Counted from the first letter of the stretch, positions 6,623 through 15,821 are shown. The stretch is DNA of 64,000 nucleotides from Akkermansia sp. (GCA_017521405.1 JAFXCP010000006.1:1-64000), one strand, 5' to 3'. Numbers and translations: made by a program. The notes: generated by a model from the sequence alone, not told the origin.

Positions 6623-8569
6623 TTATGCCATGCGGGTGCGGGCGTCTGTTTCGATAGCTTGCCAGAGGGTGGCGATGCTGTTTTCGACGGTGGCGATGGC
6701 GGGGGTGAGTTCGGTGGTGGCGGGGCCGTGGGCAAAGAGGTAGTATTTGATTTTTGGTTCTGTGCCGCTGGGGCGTACGGCGAAGCTGCGTCCGTCCGCG
6801 AGGTAGATGAAGAGCATTTTTTCTGCGGGGATGGGGTCTCCTTCGGCATCGGTCATGGTGCCGGTGGAGAAGTCTCGGAGTGCGGCTACGGGTGTGCCGT
6901 CCATGGATGTGGGCGGGTTTTCGATGTAGCTTTTGGTGAGGGCTGCGATTTTTGCTGCGCCGTCTGCGCCTTCCATGACGATGCTTTTACCGAGTTCTTT
7001 GTAGTAGCCGAGTTGGGTGTAGATGTTGTTGAGGCATTGCAGGAGGCTGGTGCCTTGGGTGGCGAGGTAGGCGTTGAGTTCTGCGAGGCAGAGGGCTGCG
7101 GCGTTGGCGTCTTTATCGCGCACGAAGTCTTGGGCGAGGTAGCCGTAGCTTTCTTCGCCGCCGAAGATGAAGTATTTGCTGTGCCGGAGGCGGAGGGCGC
7201 GTGTTTGTTCTTCTGTCATGCTGCGGTAGCCTTGGCGGAGGTTTTCCGGGATGGCTTGTTCGTATTTGCCGAGTTTCGCAGCGATGTATTTGAAGCCTGT
7301 GAGGACGTTGACGGTGGAGATGCCGAAGGATGCGGCGATGGCGTCTTGCAGGGGGCTGGTGACAAAGGTTTTGACCATGGTGGCGTGCGGGAGGTTTTCT
7401 TCCGTGACGAGGTTGAGTTCTCGGACGGTTTTGCAGCGGTACCATGCCATGAGGCAGCCGGTTTGGTTGCCGGTGAGGAGTTGCATTTTGCCGGTGGTTT
7501 TGTCGCGTACGGCGATGCCCATGCGGTCGGCATCGGGGTCTGTGGCGATGACGAGGTCTGCGTTTTCCGCATCTGCTTGGGCGATGGCCATGTCGAGTGC
7601 GGGGGCGTTTTCCGGGTTGGGGCTGGCGACGGTGGGGAAGCGGCCGTCCAGTGTGTCTTGAGCGGGGACGGTGGAGACGTTGCAGCCGATTTCGCGGAGG
7701 AGGGGGACGATGCAGCGTGCGCCTGTGCCGTGGAGGTTGGTAAAGACGACTTTTGCGGATGTTTGGGTGAAGACGTCCGGGCGGAGGATGATGCCTTTGA
7801 GGCGGTTTGTGTAGATGGCGTCGAATTCGGGGCCGAGGATGCGGAGGGTGCCTTGGGCGTTTTCGGGGAGGGGGGGGAAGGTGTCGGTGGTGAGGGCGTT
7901 TACTTCTGCGATGACGGCTTTGTCGTGAGGGGAGATGAGTTGTGCTCCGTCGTTAAAGTATGCTTTGAAGCCGTTGTCGTGGGCGGGGTTGTGGGATGCG
8001 GTGATGACGACGCCGGTATCTGCGTTAAGTTCTCTGATGGCGAAGGAGACTTCCGGTGTGGAGCAGGGGCCATCGAAGAGGGCGCAGTCGCAGCCGAGGG
8101 CGGTGGTGATGCGGGCGCAGAATTCGGCGAAGTCGCGGGAGAAGTGGCGGGTGTCGTGACCGATGACGATGAGGGGTTTGCGGCCGGTTGCTTCTTGTTC
8201 GACAAAGCGGCGTACGTAGGTGATGAGGCCGCGCATGGCTCTGCCTACGTTAAAGTAGTTCATGGTGGCGGTACCGACGCAGGGGAATTGGGGGCGGTTG
8301 TTGGGACCACCGTTTCCTTGTTCTGCGGGGGTGATGATGGTGCCGATGGTGCGACCCCGGAGACCACCTGTGCCGAAGGCGAGTGTTTTGAAGAAGCGGT
8401 TGTTGAGTTCTGCCCATTCTTGTTTTTCGATGAGCTGGGCGATGGCTGCGGGGACGACGGGGTCCGTGGTGCCGGCGGTGAGGAGTCGGATGTTTTCCAG
8501 GGATGTGGCGAGGAGTTTTCCTTGGGCGACGGCTTGTTCCAGAGCTGCGAGTATAGCGGTATCCATCAT
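6623..8569 (-). CDS. Phosphoglucomutase/phosphomannomutase family protein
   Basis: 648 aa. The alpha-D-phosphohexomutase signatures occur in order: TASHNP (190-195, phospho-serine 192), the Mg-binding loop DPDADRMG, the sugar-specificity loop GGEESYGY, and the C-terminal phosphate-binding RPSGTEPKIKYY. The enzyme interconverts hexose 1- and 6-phosphates and links glycan-derived sugars to glycolysis and nucleotide-sugar synthesis. The length fits the long PgcA-like branch rather than the ~450-aa ManB/GlmM branch; the exact substrate (glucose, mannose or both) cannot be read from sequence. It is transcribed alone from a near-consensus promoter 8 nt from the ATG. Confidence 0.9.
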   Translation of the reverse strand: MMDTAILAALEQAVAQGKLLATSLENIRLLTAGTTDPVVPAAIAQLIEKQEWAELNNRFFKTLAFGTGGLRGRTIGTIITPAEQGNGGPNNRPQFPCVGTATMNYFNVGRAMRGLITYVRRFVEQEATGRKPLIVIGHDTRHFSRDFAEFCARITTALGCDCALFDGPCSTPEVSFAIRELNADTGVVITASHNPAHDNGFKAYFNDGAQLISPHDKAVIAEVNALTTDTFPPLPENAQGTLRILGPEFDAIYTNRLKGIILRPDVFTQTSAKVVFTNLHGTGARCIVPLLREIGCNVSTVPAQDTLDGRFPTVASPNPENAPALDMAIAQADAENADLVIATDPDADRMGIAVRDKTTGKMQLLTGNQTGCLMAWYRCKTVRELNLVTEENLPHATMVKTFVTSPLQDAIAASFGISTVNVLTGFKYIAAKLGKYEQAIPENLRQGYRSMTEEQTRALRLRHSKYFIFGGEESYGYLAQDFVRDKDANAAALCLAELNAYLATQGTSLLQCLNNIYTQLGYYKELGKSIVMEGADGAAKIAALTKSYIENPPTSMDGTPVAALRDFSTGTMTDAEGDPIPAEKMLFIYLADGRSFAVRPSGTEPKIKYYLFAHGPATTELTPAIATVENSIATLWQAIETDARTRMA

Positions 8570-8577
8570 ATGCGGGT

Positions 8578-8606
8578 ATTATACGCGCTCGGGGGGGACT
8601 TGGCAA
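8578..8606 (-). promoter_or_regulatory. Phosphohexomutase promoter (leaderless geometry)
   Basis: TTGCCA (8606-8601), 17 bp, consensus TATAAT (8583-8578), 8 nt, then ATGATG. The stop codon of the upstream gene (8610) lies just before the -35 box. Confidence 0.85.
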
Positions 8607-8609
8607 GTT

Positions 8610-9998
8610 TTAGTGCCGGGGGGTGGCAGGGTTTTCTTCGTCAGCGTGTGGGGGTGGGTGTATGGGGGCGTAGGGTTGCACGGTGTAGCAGCGGCGGAGG
8701 AGGAGGCGCCGTGGTTTTTGGATGTCGGATGGTTTGAACCATACTTCGAATGCGGCGCCGAAGTATTGGTGTTGTTTGCCCCGGCAGATGGCGAAGAGGG
8801 GGATGTGGCGGGGGAAGAGTTTGTTGAGGTCGCTGTTGAAGGCGGTGTGCATCCACTCCGGGACGGAGCCGGGGATGTCGTGGCGGAATTGTTCGTCCGG
8901 GTGGGGGGAGTGTTGTGCGGGGCAATTGAGAAGGCGGAGGGTTTGCCCGGTGGAGATGTTTTTGATGTAGAGGAGGATGGTGCCGGGTTCTCCGGGGTTG
9001 GCGTATATTTCTGCTTGATAGGTGCCGTCTTGGGAGGGGGGCTCGCAGAGGCGTATTTCCGGCATTTTGCCGGAGAAGGATAGTTTGCCTTGGAGGAGTT
9101 TTTCCACGGTTTCCGGGGTGGGGTTCTCTGCAAGGGGCTGCAGGCGTGTGTCGATGGCGGTTATGGCGGCGTTGATGGCTTTGTAGGCGGTTTCGGTGTG
9201 GGAGGTGCCGCGCCATGCAAGGAGGAGGTAATGGTCTTTACCGAGGTCTATGGCGAGGTCCGGAATGCGGTTTTTATCGTCTTCCGGGGGGGGCATGGGG
9301 GCTCCGGGGTGTACGGTGGTGTAGCCTTCGGGGAGGCGGTCTCCGCCGATGAGGCGGCGGAAGCTGACGTGTACAAGGCCGGGTACGCCGGAGGTGGTGG
9401 GGGGCTCCATGACGAGGTGACCGGGTTTGGAGTAGAAGGTGTCATCGGTGCTTCTGCCGGTCCAGCGTGGGGAGTGGTCAAGGTAGTAGCGCAGGAGTTC
9501 TCCGTGGTTGTTTTCGAGGTGGGTGAGGTGTGGCATGGGTGCCACGTTTTGGTGGTCTTGATCTGCGGGGTTGATGGGGATGGAGAGGGATGCGGGGCCC
9601 AGGAGTGTGTCTTTAGCCGGGTGGAGGGTATCGGTTGTTTGGATGGGTGTGGCGTGTTTCTGCTGTTCCGGGGGGGGGACGTTTGCGATGATGGCGAGGA
9701 GAAGGAAGCAGAGGGTGGCGGTGCCCCATACCATGCTCCATTTGATGAGTTGCCAGATGGCGCGTGTGTTGCTCAGCCGCAGCATGTGTGTGGCTGCGGA
9801 GAGGAGCATGAGGGCGGCGGAGGTGCCTATGCTTGCGAGCAGGAAGATGCCTGCATGGTGCAGGATGGCTTCTTGGTGCTGGTGGGGGCAGAAGCCGGGG
9901 TACAGAATGGCAATGCAGCAGCCTAGGGCGATGGCAGCGCAGAGGATGTGCAGTGAGGTGGGGTTTACGAGGATTCGGCGGAGTCCGTATGGGGTCAT
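8610..9998 (-). CDS. Membrane protein with large soluble domain, unknown
   Basis: 462 aa from the ATG at 9998, which overlaps the previous stop as ATGA. Three hydrophobic helices (about residues 13-36, 45-68 and 82-106) are followed by a ~350-residue soluble region. I see no catalytic motif or known family. It is coupled to the upstream signal-peptide gene and is probably an envelope partner of it. Base use matches its neighbours (strongly G-rich plus strand), so recent transfer is not suggested. Confidence 0.65.
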   Translation of the reverse strand: MTPYGLRRILVNPTSLHILCAAIALGCCIAILYPGFCPHQHQEAILHHAGIFLLASIGTSAALMLLSAATHMLRLSNTRAIWQLIKWSMVWGTATLCFLLLAIIANVPPPEQQKHATPIQTTDTLHPAKDTLLGPASLSIPINPADQDHQNVAPMPHLTHLENNHGELLRYYLDHSPRWTGRSTDDTFYSKPGHLVMEPPTTSGVPGLVHVSFRRLIGGDRLPEGYTTVHPGAPMPPPEDDKNRIPDLAIDLGKDHYLLLAWRGTSHTETAYKAINAAITAIDTRLQPLAENPTPETVEKLLQGKLSFSGKMPEIRLCEPPSQDGTYQAEIYANPGEPGTILLYIKNISTGQTLRLLNCPAQHSPHPDEQFRHDIPGSVPEWMHTAFNSDLNKLFPRHIPLFAICRGKQHQYFGAAFEVWFKPSDIQKPRRLLLRRCYTVQPYAPIHPPPHADEENPATPRH

Positions 9999-11260
9999 GG
10001 TTGTTGTTCCTCCGTGTCTGTGGTTTGCAGCAGGAGGCGAAGGAGGGTTACCATGGGTGCTTGTTCTTTCAGTTCGTTGTAGTTTTCTGCGATGGTGGGT
10101 AGGGCTGCCGGGGTGGTAATGAGTTGGTTGTTTTCCACCATGTTTGCCATAATGGTGGCATGTTCCGGCATGTTGTGGGTGCGTAGGTATTCTGCTGCAC
10201 GGAGGAGCATGTCCGGGGTAAGGGCGGGGTGGTTGGCGTGGCGGAGGTGGTGGTCTGCCAGCAGTGCGTTGGCAAGGTCGTCCGTGGGTTGGGTGGGGAG
10301 TCCTTCCTGTTCCCATGGGAGGGGGGAGCCTTGCAGTTTTACTTGCTGGATGAGGGCGGCATGGACTACTCCGGGATCGAATACGGTGGCGTAGTGCCGG
10401 AGGTCGGGCAGAGCTGCTTTTCCTTCTGTTTGGACGAGCATTTCCATGAGGAGTCCCATGGGGGTGGCTGCGTTGCAGTCTATCATGTCATCCTTAGTGG
10501 TGGGGAGCATGGTGGCGAGTTTTTGGAGGGCGAGGCGGAGTTGCCCTGGGGCTACGTGCCAGCCCATGCCGTGCAGGGTGGAGAGGAGGTGTGCGGGGAT
10601 TTCTTCCAGGAAGTGTTCGCCGTGTTCCCAGAGGGGGAGTTGGTTGATGTAGTTTTCTGCTTCGGCGGGGTTGCCGAGGTGCATCATGTTAAGTGCTTCT
10701 CCCAGGGCACCGCGGGGGATGTTGCGGGTGCTTTCTGCGGAGAGGTAGCGCTGTACGAGGTCTGCGGCGCGGGTATAAGCGGGGGTGCAGTAGCGGCGGA
10801 TAAAGTAATCTCTGCTGCCGGGGGTGGTAGCGAGTTGGCTTTGGGCGTTGCGTGTGCGGATGTAGCGCAGGAGCGGGTTTTCTTCGTAGGGGATGCGGAT
10901 GACGAGTTCCGGGGGGAGGAGGTTTTCTGTTCGGAGGGATTCAAGGAGTTGGGGGGTGCCGGAGATGTAGAACATGGCATTGCAGCCGGCTTTATTTTCT
11001 GCCAGAGCATCTGCGCCGTTGGCGAGCATGCTTGTGATGAGGGGGTGCAGAAGGCGGTCGCGAGCTGTTTCCGGGGCAAGGGAGGCGGTGCGGCAGAGTT
11101 CCAGTAGGAGTGTGTCTCCATTGGCGGCGGGGGGCGGGTAGGGGAGGTTTTGCCACAGGCGCGGGATGTCGACAGCTGAGGACACGGGGGGCTCTGCTGC
11201 TGCTGCGGTTGCGGCGCAGAGGGGCATTATTGTGTACAGAGCTGGGTGGTACCACTTCAT
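9995..11260 (-). CDS. Exported ankyrin-like helical protein, unknown
   Basis: 421 aa starting MKWYHPALYTIMPL; the first ~23 residues form a signal peptide ending in an Ala-rich cleavage region. An ankyrin-like unit (LITSMLANGADALAENKAG) lies near residue 90, and the rest is mostly helical with short repeats. It resembles the neighbouring lipoprotein in style and may be a distant paralogue. It forms an operon with the membrane gene (4-nt overlap). Start chosen from the promoter 10 nt upstream. Confidence 0.65.
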   Translation of the reverse strand: MKWYHPALYTIMPLCAATAAAAEPPVSSAVDIPRLWQNLPYPPPAANGDTLLLELCRTASLAPETARDRLLHPLITSMLANGADALAENKAGCNAMFYISGTPQLLESLRTENLLPPELVIRIPYEENPLLRYIRTRNAQSQLATTPGSRDYFIRRYCTPAYTRAADLVQRYLSAESTRNIPRGALGEALNMMHLGNPAEAENYINQLPLWEHGEHFLEEIPAHLLSTLHGMGWHVAPGQLRLALQKLATMLPTTKDDMIDCNAATPMGLLMEMLVQTEGKAALPDLRHYATVFDPGVVHAALIQQVKLQGSPLPWEQEGLPTQPTDDLANALLADHHLRHANHPALTPDMLLRAAEYLRTHNMPEHATIMANMVENNQLITTPAALPTIAENYNELKEQAPMVTLLRLLLQTTDTEEQQP

Positions 11261-11270
11261 GCTGCATTCC

Positions 11271-11299
11271 AATCTAAAGGAAAAAGGCGTGTGTGTCAA
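11271..11299 (-). promoter_or_regulatory. Promoter of the ankyrin-like/membrane operon
   Basis: TTGACA (11299-11294), 17 bp, TAGATT (11276-11271), 10 nt to the ATG at 11260. Confidence 0.8.
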
Positions 11300-11307
11300 C
11301 CTGTAAT

Positions 11308-13137
11308 TTAGGGCTTGGGCGGGAGAAAAGCATCGCGGTGCTTGAGGATGAAGTGTGCGGTGGCAATTTCGAGTGTAAATTTCCAGTGGTGGCTATCGGC
11401 TGTGAGTTGGTCTAGCTCTTCGGGTTTATCCAATGCTGCGGCTATGGCGCGGTAACGGGTCGCAATTTCGGGGGCTCCGGCTTCTTCCATGGCGGCAAAC
11501 ATGGCATTTTGTTCATGTGTGGGCATTTCTCCGTACCATAGGTGGGAGAGGGAGGTGAGGAGGAGTGCTTTGCGGAGGGGGGGGGTATTTGCTGTGCGGT
11601 TGTGTTGTTGGAGCCAGGTTTCCACATCGCCATCCCGAGGGGTGGGTAGTCCTTGGCGGAGGAGTTCTGCGGCGAGGGCGCCGGCTTGGATGGGGGGGGC
11701 TGTGTGCCGGCAGAGTCGTTGGATGTTTTCTTTTGCTTGGGGGTGGCGTGCGAGGAGTTCGATGAGTGTGGCAGCTTCGTCCCATTGGCCGTTTTGGTGG
11801 AGTTTGAGGGCTATGGGTTCCAAAAGTTCCGGGGGGAGTACGATGCCGGGGCAGTGTTGCAAGGCTTCCAAAAGGGCGTTGCCGTGGCGTTCCTGCCAGA
11901 GTCGGGGGCTGGTCCACAGGGGCATGGCTGCTACTGCTGCGGAGGTTTTGGCGGCATCAATTTCGTGGAGTTGTTCTACGGCGAGGGGGAGTGCTTCTGC
12001 ATACAGCGGGTGGTGTAGCATTTCCTCTGTGGGGGAGAGGATGGTTGCTATGGCTGTGAAGTTTTCGGGTGCGGGGTGGCGGTGCAGCATGCCGGCTTTG
12101 CATACGGCGATGATGAGGGGGATGCCTTCTGTGTAGTGGATGGGGGGAGGGGTGAGTTCCAGTCCGTTTTGGCGGAGGATTTGGCGACTGGTCGGGTCTT
12201 TGGTTAGGATGTCCGCGGCGCAGAAGGCGGGGGAGTTTTCTATTCGTGTTTCGGAGAGGTGGGGGTCTGCTCCATGGCGGAGGAGGAGGATGCACATGGA
12301 CATGACGCGGCTGTGGTGTTGCTCTGCGTTATCCTCCGCCGGGGAGAGGAGGTGCAGGCATGTTTCCAGCAGGGCTGTTGTGCCGTGGGCTGTGCGGGCG
12401 TTGGGGTCTGCTCCGGCGGCTAGGAGTTGCTGCACGGTTTCTTCGTGGAGGTTTGCAGCAGCTTGCACCAGCATGGTGTTGCGTGTGTCCGGGTTGTTTC
12501 CTTGTGGGGTGGGAAGCATGCGGCGGAGGGCTGTGTTCCAGCCCATGGCTGCGGGGATAATGCAGGTGGTGGCGTCCGTGGGGCAGTTTGCATCCAGCAG
12601 GTGGAGGAAGAGTTCTTCGCTGTGGGAGTTCAGGCCGGCGTGGTTGATGAGTAGTTCGTTCCGGCCGATGGGTGTATGTAGTTTGGCTCCGTTTTGGCGG
12701 AGTGTTTCGACGAGGGCTATTTGTTGTTTGCCGGTGGTGTTTTCCGGCTCTGCTCCGCGCAGGGAGACGGCTAGTCCCAGTGGGGTGTCTCCGGCGGCGG
12801 TGGTGGCGTTGGGGTCTGCGCCATCCAGGAGGAGGCAGCGGGCGAGTTCATTTTGTTTGAATAGGCAGGCAAGGTGCAGCATGGTGATGCCGCTGGGTGT
12901 GCTTTTGAGGGTGGCATCCGGGGTGCGGGTGAATGCTTGCAGTAGGTGTTCGATTTCTTCCGGGGCGCCGGTTTCCAGAAGTTCTTCTACGCCCATTTCC
13001 GGTAGTGCTTGCATGATGGCTGCCAGTTCCTCTGCTGCTTGGGGGGTGGCGTGGCCTTGGGGGGTGCCATCTCCGCAGGAGAGTAGTGCGGTGGCCAGGA
13101 GTATTCCCAGCAAGTAGGGGCGGCATGCTTTTCTCAT
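11308..13137 (-). CDS. Ankyrin-repeat lipoprotein
   Basis: 609 aa. The N terminus MRKACRPYLLGILLATALLSC is a lipoprotein signal with lipobox LLSC. Ankyrin units are clear: GITMLHLACLFKQNELARCL followed by LLDGADPN, then EETVQQLLAAGADPNARTAHGTTAL and ILLLRHGADPH. The C-terminal ~250 residues are helical repeats without a recognised family. Ankyrin proteins bind other proteins, so an envelope scaffold role is plausible, but the partner is unknown. The start at 13137 is preferred over an ATG 9 nt upstream because the latter overlaps the -10 box. Confidence 0.75.
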   Translation of the reverse strand: MRKACRPYLLGILLATALLSCGDGTPQGHATPQAAEELAAIMQALPEMGVEELLETGAPEEIEHLLQAFTRTPDATLKSTPSGITMLHLACLFKQNELARCLLLDGADPNATTAAGDTPLGLAVSLRGAEPENTTGKQQIALVETLRQNGAKLHTPIGRNELLINHAGLNSHSEELFLHLLDANCPTDATTCIIPAAMGWNTALRRMLPTPQGNNPDTRNTMLVQAAANLHEETVQQLLAAGADPNARTAHGTTALLETCLHLLSPAEDNAEQHHSRVMSMCILLLRHGADPHLSETRIENSPAFCAADILTKDPTSRQILRQNGLELTPPPIHYTEGIPLIIAVCKAGMLHRHPAPENFTAIATILSPTEEMLHHPLYAEALPLAVEQLHEIDAAKTSAAVAAMPLWTSPRLWQERHGNALLEALQHCPGIVLPPELLEPIALKLHQNGQWDEAATLIELLARHPQAKENIQRLCRHTAPPIQAGALAAELLRQGLPTPRDGDVETWLQQHNRTANTPPLRKALLLTSLSHLWYGEMPTHEQNAMFAAMEEAGAPEIATRYRAIAAALDKPEELDQLTADSHHWKFTLEIATAHFILKHRDAFLPPKP

Positions 13138-13144
13138 GCCTTGC

Positions 13145-13173
13145 ATTGTATATGGCTGCGGGGTGGGCAGCAA
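13145..13173 (-). promoter_or_regulatory. Promoter of ankyrin lipoprotein
   Basis: TTGCTG (13173-13168), 17 bp, TACAAT (13150-13145), 7 nt to ATG 13137. The -10 overlaps the upstream in-frame ATG, excluding it as start. Confidence 0.7.
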
Positions 13174-13189
13174 GCCCGGAGTGCGTCAC

Positions 13190-14599
13190 TCAGCAGTTGA
13201 CGGTGGAGTTAAGGCGTGCTATGTGGATTTCTCCGTTGTGCTGTGTTTGCAGGGCTTTTTTCATGGCTTGGGAGCATTCCTTTTCCCCGTGTACGAGGTA
13301 TACTTTTGTTTTAGAGCCACCGGTGGCGTTGAAATAGCGGAGGAGTTCGTTGTGGTCTGCATGGCCGGAGAAGGAGTCCAGTGCTTTGATGCGGGCTCTT
13401 ACGGGGTACACATCCCCCAGGATGCGGACTTCCAGAGCGCCGTTCATGATGCGGCGCCCAAGTGTGTTTTCGGCGCAGTAGCCCACAAAGAGTACGGTGT
13501 TATTCGGGCGGCCGATGCCGTTTTTGAGGTGGTGGAGGATGCGGCCGGCCTCGCACATGCCGGAGGCGGAGATGATGATGGCACTTTCCCGGAGGTTGTT
13601 GAGTTTTTGGGATTCGGAGATGGTGCGTACCATGTGGAGTTGTTCGAAGGAGAAGGGGTCTCGTTCTTCGAAGAGGAAGTGGTATACTTCTTTGTTGAAG
13701 CATTCCGGGTGGATGCGGAAAATTTCCGTGGCACTTACGGCCATGGGGCTGTCTACATATACTTGGTAGTTGGGGAGGGTTCCCTTTTTATAGGCTCGGT
13801 TGAGGATGTATAGGAGTTGCTGGGTGCGTTCTACGGCGAAGGAGGGGATGTAGACGTTGCCGCCGCGTTTCATGGCTTCGCGGATGGTGCGGCAGAAGGT
13901 TTCATCGTCCCGGCTGGGGGATTCGTGGTGGCGTCCGCCATAGGTGCATTCCATGAGCATGATGTCTACATCCGGCACGGGGACGGGGTCTTGCAGAAGT
14001 TCGTTGTTTCCTCTGCCTATATCTCCGGAGAAGAGGAGGCGTTTATGTTTGCCGCCATCGTCCTCATCTTCAATATCGAGTACAATTTGGGCGGCGCCGA
14101 GGATGTGACCGGCATCGTAGAAGGTGAGGGTGATGCCGGGGGCTATGGGGAAGGGGATTTCATAGCCGATGTTAATGAAGCGGCGGAGGCACAGTTCTGC
14201 ATCTTGTTCGGTGTAGATGATTTGAGCCACATTGCCGTTACCTCCTTTGCGGAGGCTCATTTTGTTGAGGAATTTGCAGTCGCTTTCTTGGATGCGTGCG
14301 GAGTCTGCCAGCATGATTTGGCAGAGGTCTCGGGTGGCATGGGTGGCATAGATGAAGCCTTTGAAGCCTTTTTTGACGAGGTTGGGAAGGTTTCCCGAGT
14401 GGTCGATATGGGCGTGGGAGAGGATGACGCAATCCACGCCGGCGGGGTCGAAGTAGGGGAAGTCTCGGTTGATGCGGAGTTGGTCTTCCCGGTGACCTTG
14501 GTACATGCCGCAGTCCAAGAGGATTTTTTTGCCGTTGATTTCCAGCAGGTGCTGGGAGCCTGTAGTTGTTTCAGCTGCGCCGCAGAAGTGAATTTTCAT
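13190..14599 (-). CDS. Beta-CASP metallo-beta-lactamase RNA-processing-type protein
   Basis: 469 aa. The metallo-beta-lactamase motif SHAHIDHSGNLP (61-72) binds two zinc ions; later motifs include SGDIGR, the beta-CASP ISASGMCEAGR and the closing SGHADH histidines. This pattern and length fit the YsxA/CPSF-like beta-CASP ribonuclease group, which act as RNA endo- or exonucleases in the cytoplasm. Substrate not predictable. The ATG at 14599 (second codon after an in-frame GTG) lies 8 nt from the -10 box. Confidence 0.88.
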   Translation of the reverse strand: MKIHFCGAAETTTGSQHLLEINGKKILLDCGMYQGHREDQLRINRDFPYFDPAGVDCVILSHAHIDHSGNLPNLVKKGFKGFIYATHATRDLCQIMLADSARIQESDCKFLNKMSLRKGGNGNVAQIIYTEQDAELCLRRFINIGYEIPFPIAPGITLTFYDAGHILGAAQIVLDIEDEDDGGKHKRLLFSGDIGRGNNELLQDPVPVPDVDIMLMECTYGGRHHESPSRDDETFCRTIREAMKRGGNVYIPSFAVERTQQLLYILNRAYKKGTLPNYQVYVDSPMAVSATEIFRIHPECFNKEVYHFLFEERDPFSFEQLHMVRTISESQKLNNLRESAIIISASGMCEAGRILHHLKNGIGRPNNTVLFVGYCAENTLGRRIMNGALEVRILGDVYPVRARIKALDSFSGHADHNELLRYFNATGGSKTKVYLVHGEKECSQAMKKALQTQHNGEIHIARLNSTVNC

Positions 14600-14607
14600 C
14601 ACTCTCT

Positions 14608-14636
14608 AATCTAACGGAGTATTAGGATATTTGCAA
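14608..14636 (-). promoter_or_regulatory. Promoter of beta-CASP gene
   Basis: TTGCAA (14636-14631), 17 bp, TAGATT (14613-14608), 8 nt to ATG. The -35 abuts the FKBP gene's terminator. Confidence 0.75.
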
Positions 14637-14678
14637 GTAAAAAGCCCGCGTAACAGGAGATTTTTCCTGTTACGCGGG
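14637..14678 (-). terminator. Terminator of the FKBP gene
   Basis: Arms 14645-14658 and 14665-14678 (CCCGCGTAACAGGA and complement) are a perfect 14-bp stem, followed on the minus strand by CTTTTTAC. Confidence 0.85.
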
Positions 14679-14719
14679 AGGGGGAATAAAGGAAGGTGTG
14701 TTCTCTCCGGTGTATGCTT

Positions 14720-15574
14720 TTACTCGGGTGTGTTTTGCAGACCTTGCTGCTGGAGCTGTTGGAGCATTTCCGGGGTGAGCTGCATGGGCATGCCGGTGGG
14801 TGCCGGGGCTTTCTTGATGTCCTTGAGGCTGATGGTGAAAATCAGCGTGGAGTTGTTACCAATGGGACCGGGGCCTTGGGGACCATAGGCAAGTTCAGAG
14901 GGGATGCAGACTTCCCAAGTGGAACCGATGGGCATGAGTTTGAGGGCTTCGGAGAATCCGGGGACTACGCGGTCAATCTGCATGTCGATGGGGGAATCGC
15001 ATTTATCGAACACGGTGCCATCGATGAGCTTGCCTTCGTAGGTGATGGAGCAAAGGGCGTTTTCTCCGTCTTGAGCCGGATCATATTTACGGCCTTCGGC
15101 TGGGGTTACAATGCGGTAGAGTAGGCCGGATTCCGTTTTGGTGACACCTTCTTGCTTGCTGAAGTTTTCTTGGAAGGCTTTACCTTTGGTAAGATTTTCC
15201 TCTGCTTTAATTTTTTCGCGTTCTTGGAGGGTGGTGACGAAGGCGTTCATGCCTGCCTCAATTTCCGGTGTGGAAAGAGCCGGGGCTTTGTTGGAGAGGC
15301 TATCGTCCAATGCTTGGAAGAAGGTATCCTTGTCAAAATCAGCAATGCTGAGGGTGGTGGCACCTGCGGAGGCTTGTTGTCCAAAGCTGTAACCGATGTA
15401 GTAGGAAAAAATCTTCTTGGCTTGTTCCGGGGTAACGGTCGGTGCGGCAGTGGGCTCGGTAGGAGCCTCTGCGGTGGCCGGTGCGGTATCGCCCTGTCCC
15501 TGGGAGAAACAATAAGTGGTGGTGCCGCCGATGAGGGCAAGCCCTGCCAGAATCATCAAGTATGTTTTTTTCAT
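14720..15574 (-). CDS. Exported FKBP-type peptidyl-prolyl isomerase
   Basis: 284 aa from MKKTYLMILAGLALIGG, an N-terminal signal sequence. A Pro/Ala/Thr-rich linker is followed by an FkpA-like dimerisation domain (about 45-130) and a C-terminal FKBP domain. FKBP marks include VTKTESGLLYRIV, ITYEGKLIDGTVFD and IPSELAYGPQGPGP. The family isomerises Xaa-Pro bonds and chaperones secreted proteins in the periplasm. The tail after the FKBP domain is Gln/Leu-rich. Upstream in-frame codons lie inside the promoter and are excluded. Confidence 0.9.
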   Translation of the reverse strand: MKKTYLMILAGLALIGGTTTYCFSQGQGDTAPATAEAPTEPTAAPTVTPEQAKKIFSYYIGYSFGQQASAGATTLSIADFDKDTFFQALDDSLSNKAPALSTPEIEAGMNAFVTTLQEREKIKAEENLTKGKAFQENFSKQEGVTKTESGLLYRIVTPAEGRKYDPAQDGENALCSITYEGKLIDGTVFDKCDSPIDMQIDRVVPGFSEALKLMPIGSTWEVCIPSELAYGPQGPGPIGNNSTLIFTISLKDIKKAPAPTGMPMQLTPEMLQQLQQQGLQNTPE

Positions 15575-15631
15575 ATGGTGAAATGAAGGTTGCGAAATGC
15601 AGGCGGTATTTGCCCGCCCCGTTGCGTGCTT

Positions 15632-15661
15632 ATTATCTCCTGTAAGGACACCATTCGTCAA
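15632..15661 (-). promoter_or_regulatory. FKBP gene promoter
   Basis: TTGACG (15661-15656), 18 bp, GATAAT (15637-15632). Here the leader is about 50 nt, longer than for most genes in the window. Confidence 0.5.
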
Positions 15662-15693
15662 GGGTATATGTGCCGGGAGTGTGACATGCAGAA

Positions 15694-15722
15694 ACTAAAA
15701 AACCTGCCGTTAGAGGCAGGTT
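15694..15722 (-). terminator. Terminator of the tRNA-Gly pair
   Basis: AACCTGCC (15701-15708) pairs with GGCAGGTT (15715-15722), followed on the minus strand by TTTTTTAG. Confidence 0.75.
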
Positions 15723-15730
15723 TTCGAGAG

Positions 15731-15802
15731 AGCGGATGATGGGATTCGAACCCACGACATCAACCTTGGCAAGGTTGCGCTCTACCACTGAGCTACATCC
15801 GC
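15731..15802 (-). tRNA. tRNA-Gly (GCC), copy 2
   Basis: Minus-strand cloverleaf with acceptor GCGGATG/CATCCGC, anticodon loop TTGCCAA and T-loop TTCGAAT. It is identical to the copy at 15822. CCA is not encoded. Confidence 0.95.
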
Positions 15803-15821
15803 GATGCGTGTTTTGTTGGAG

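Noticed and set aside
6542-8737. Very long plus-strand open frame (731 codons) opposite the phosphohexomutase gene
   Set aside because: Its product is a Gly/Cys/Val/Asp-rich antisense shadow caused by the extreme G-rich strand bias. The minus strand carries clear enzyme motifs.
11489-13117. Long plus-strand open frames opposite the ankyrin lipoprotein
   Set aside because: Ser/Arg/Cys-rich shadow proteins; the minus strand has a lipobox and ankyrin repeats.
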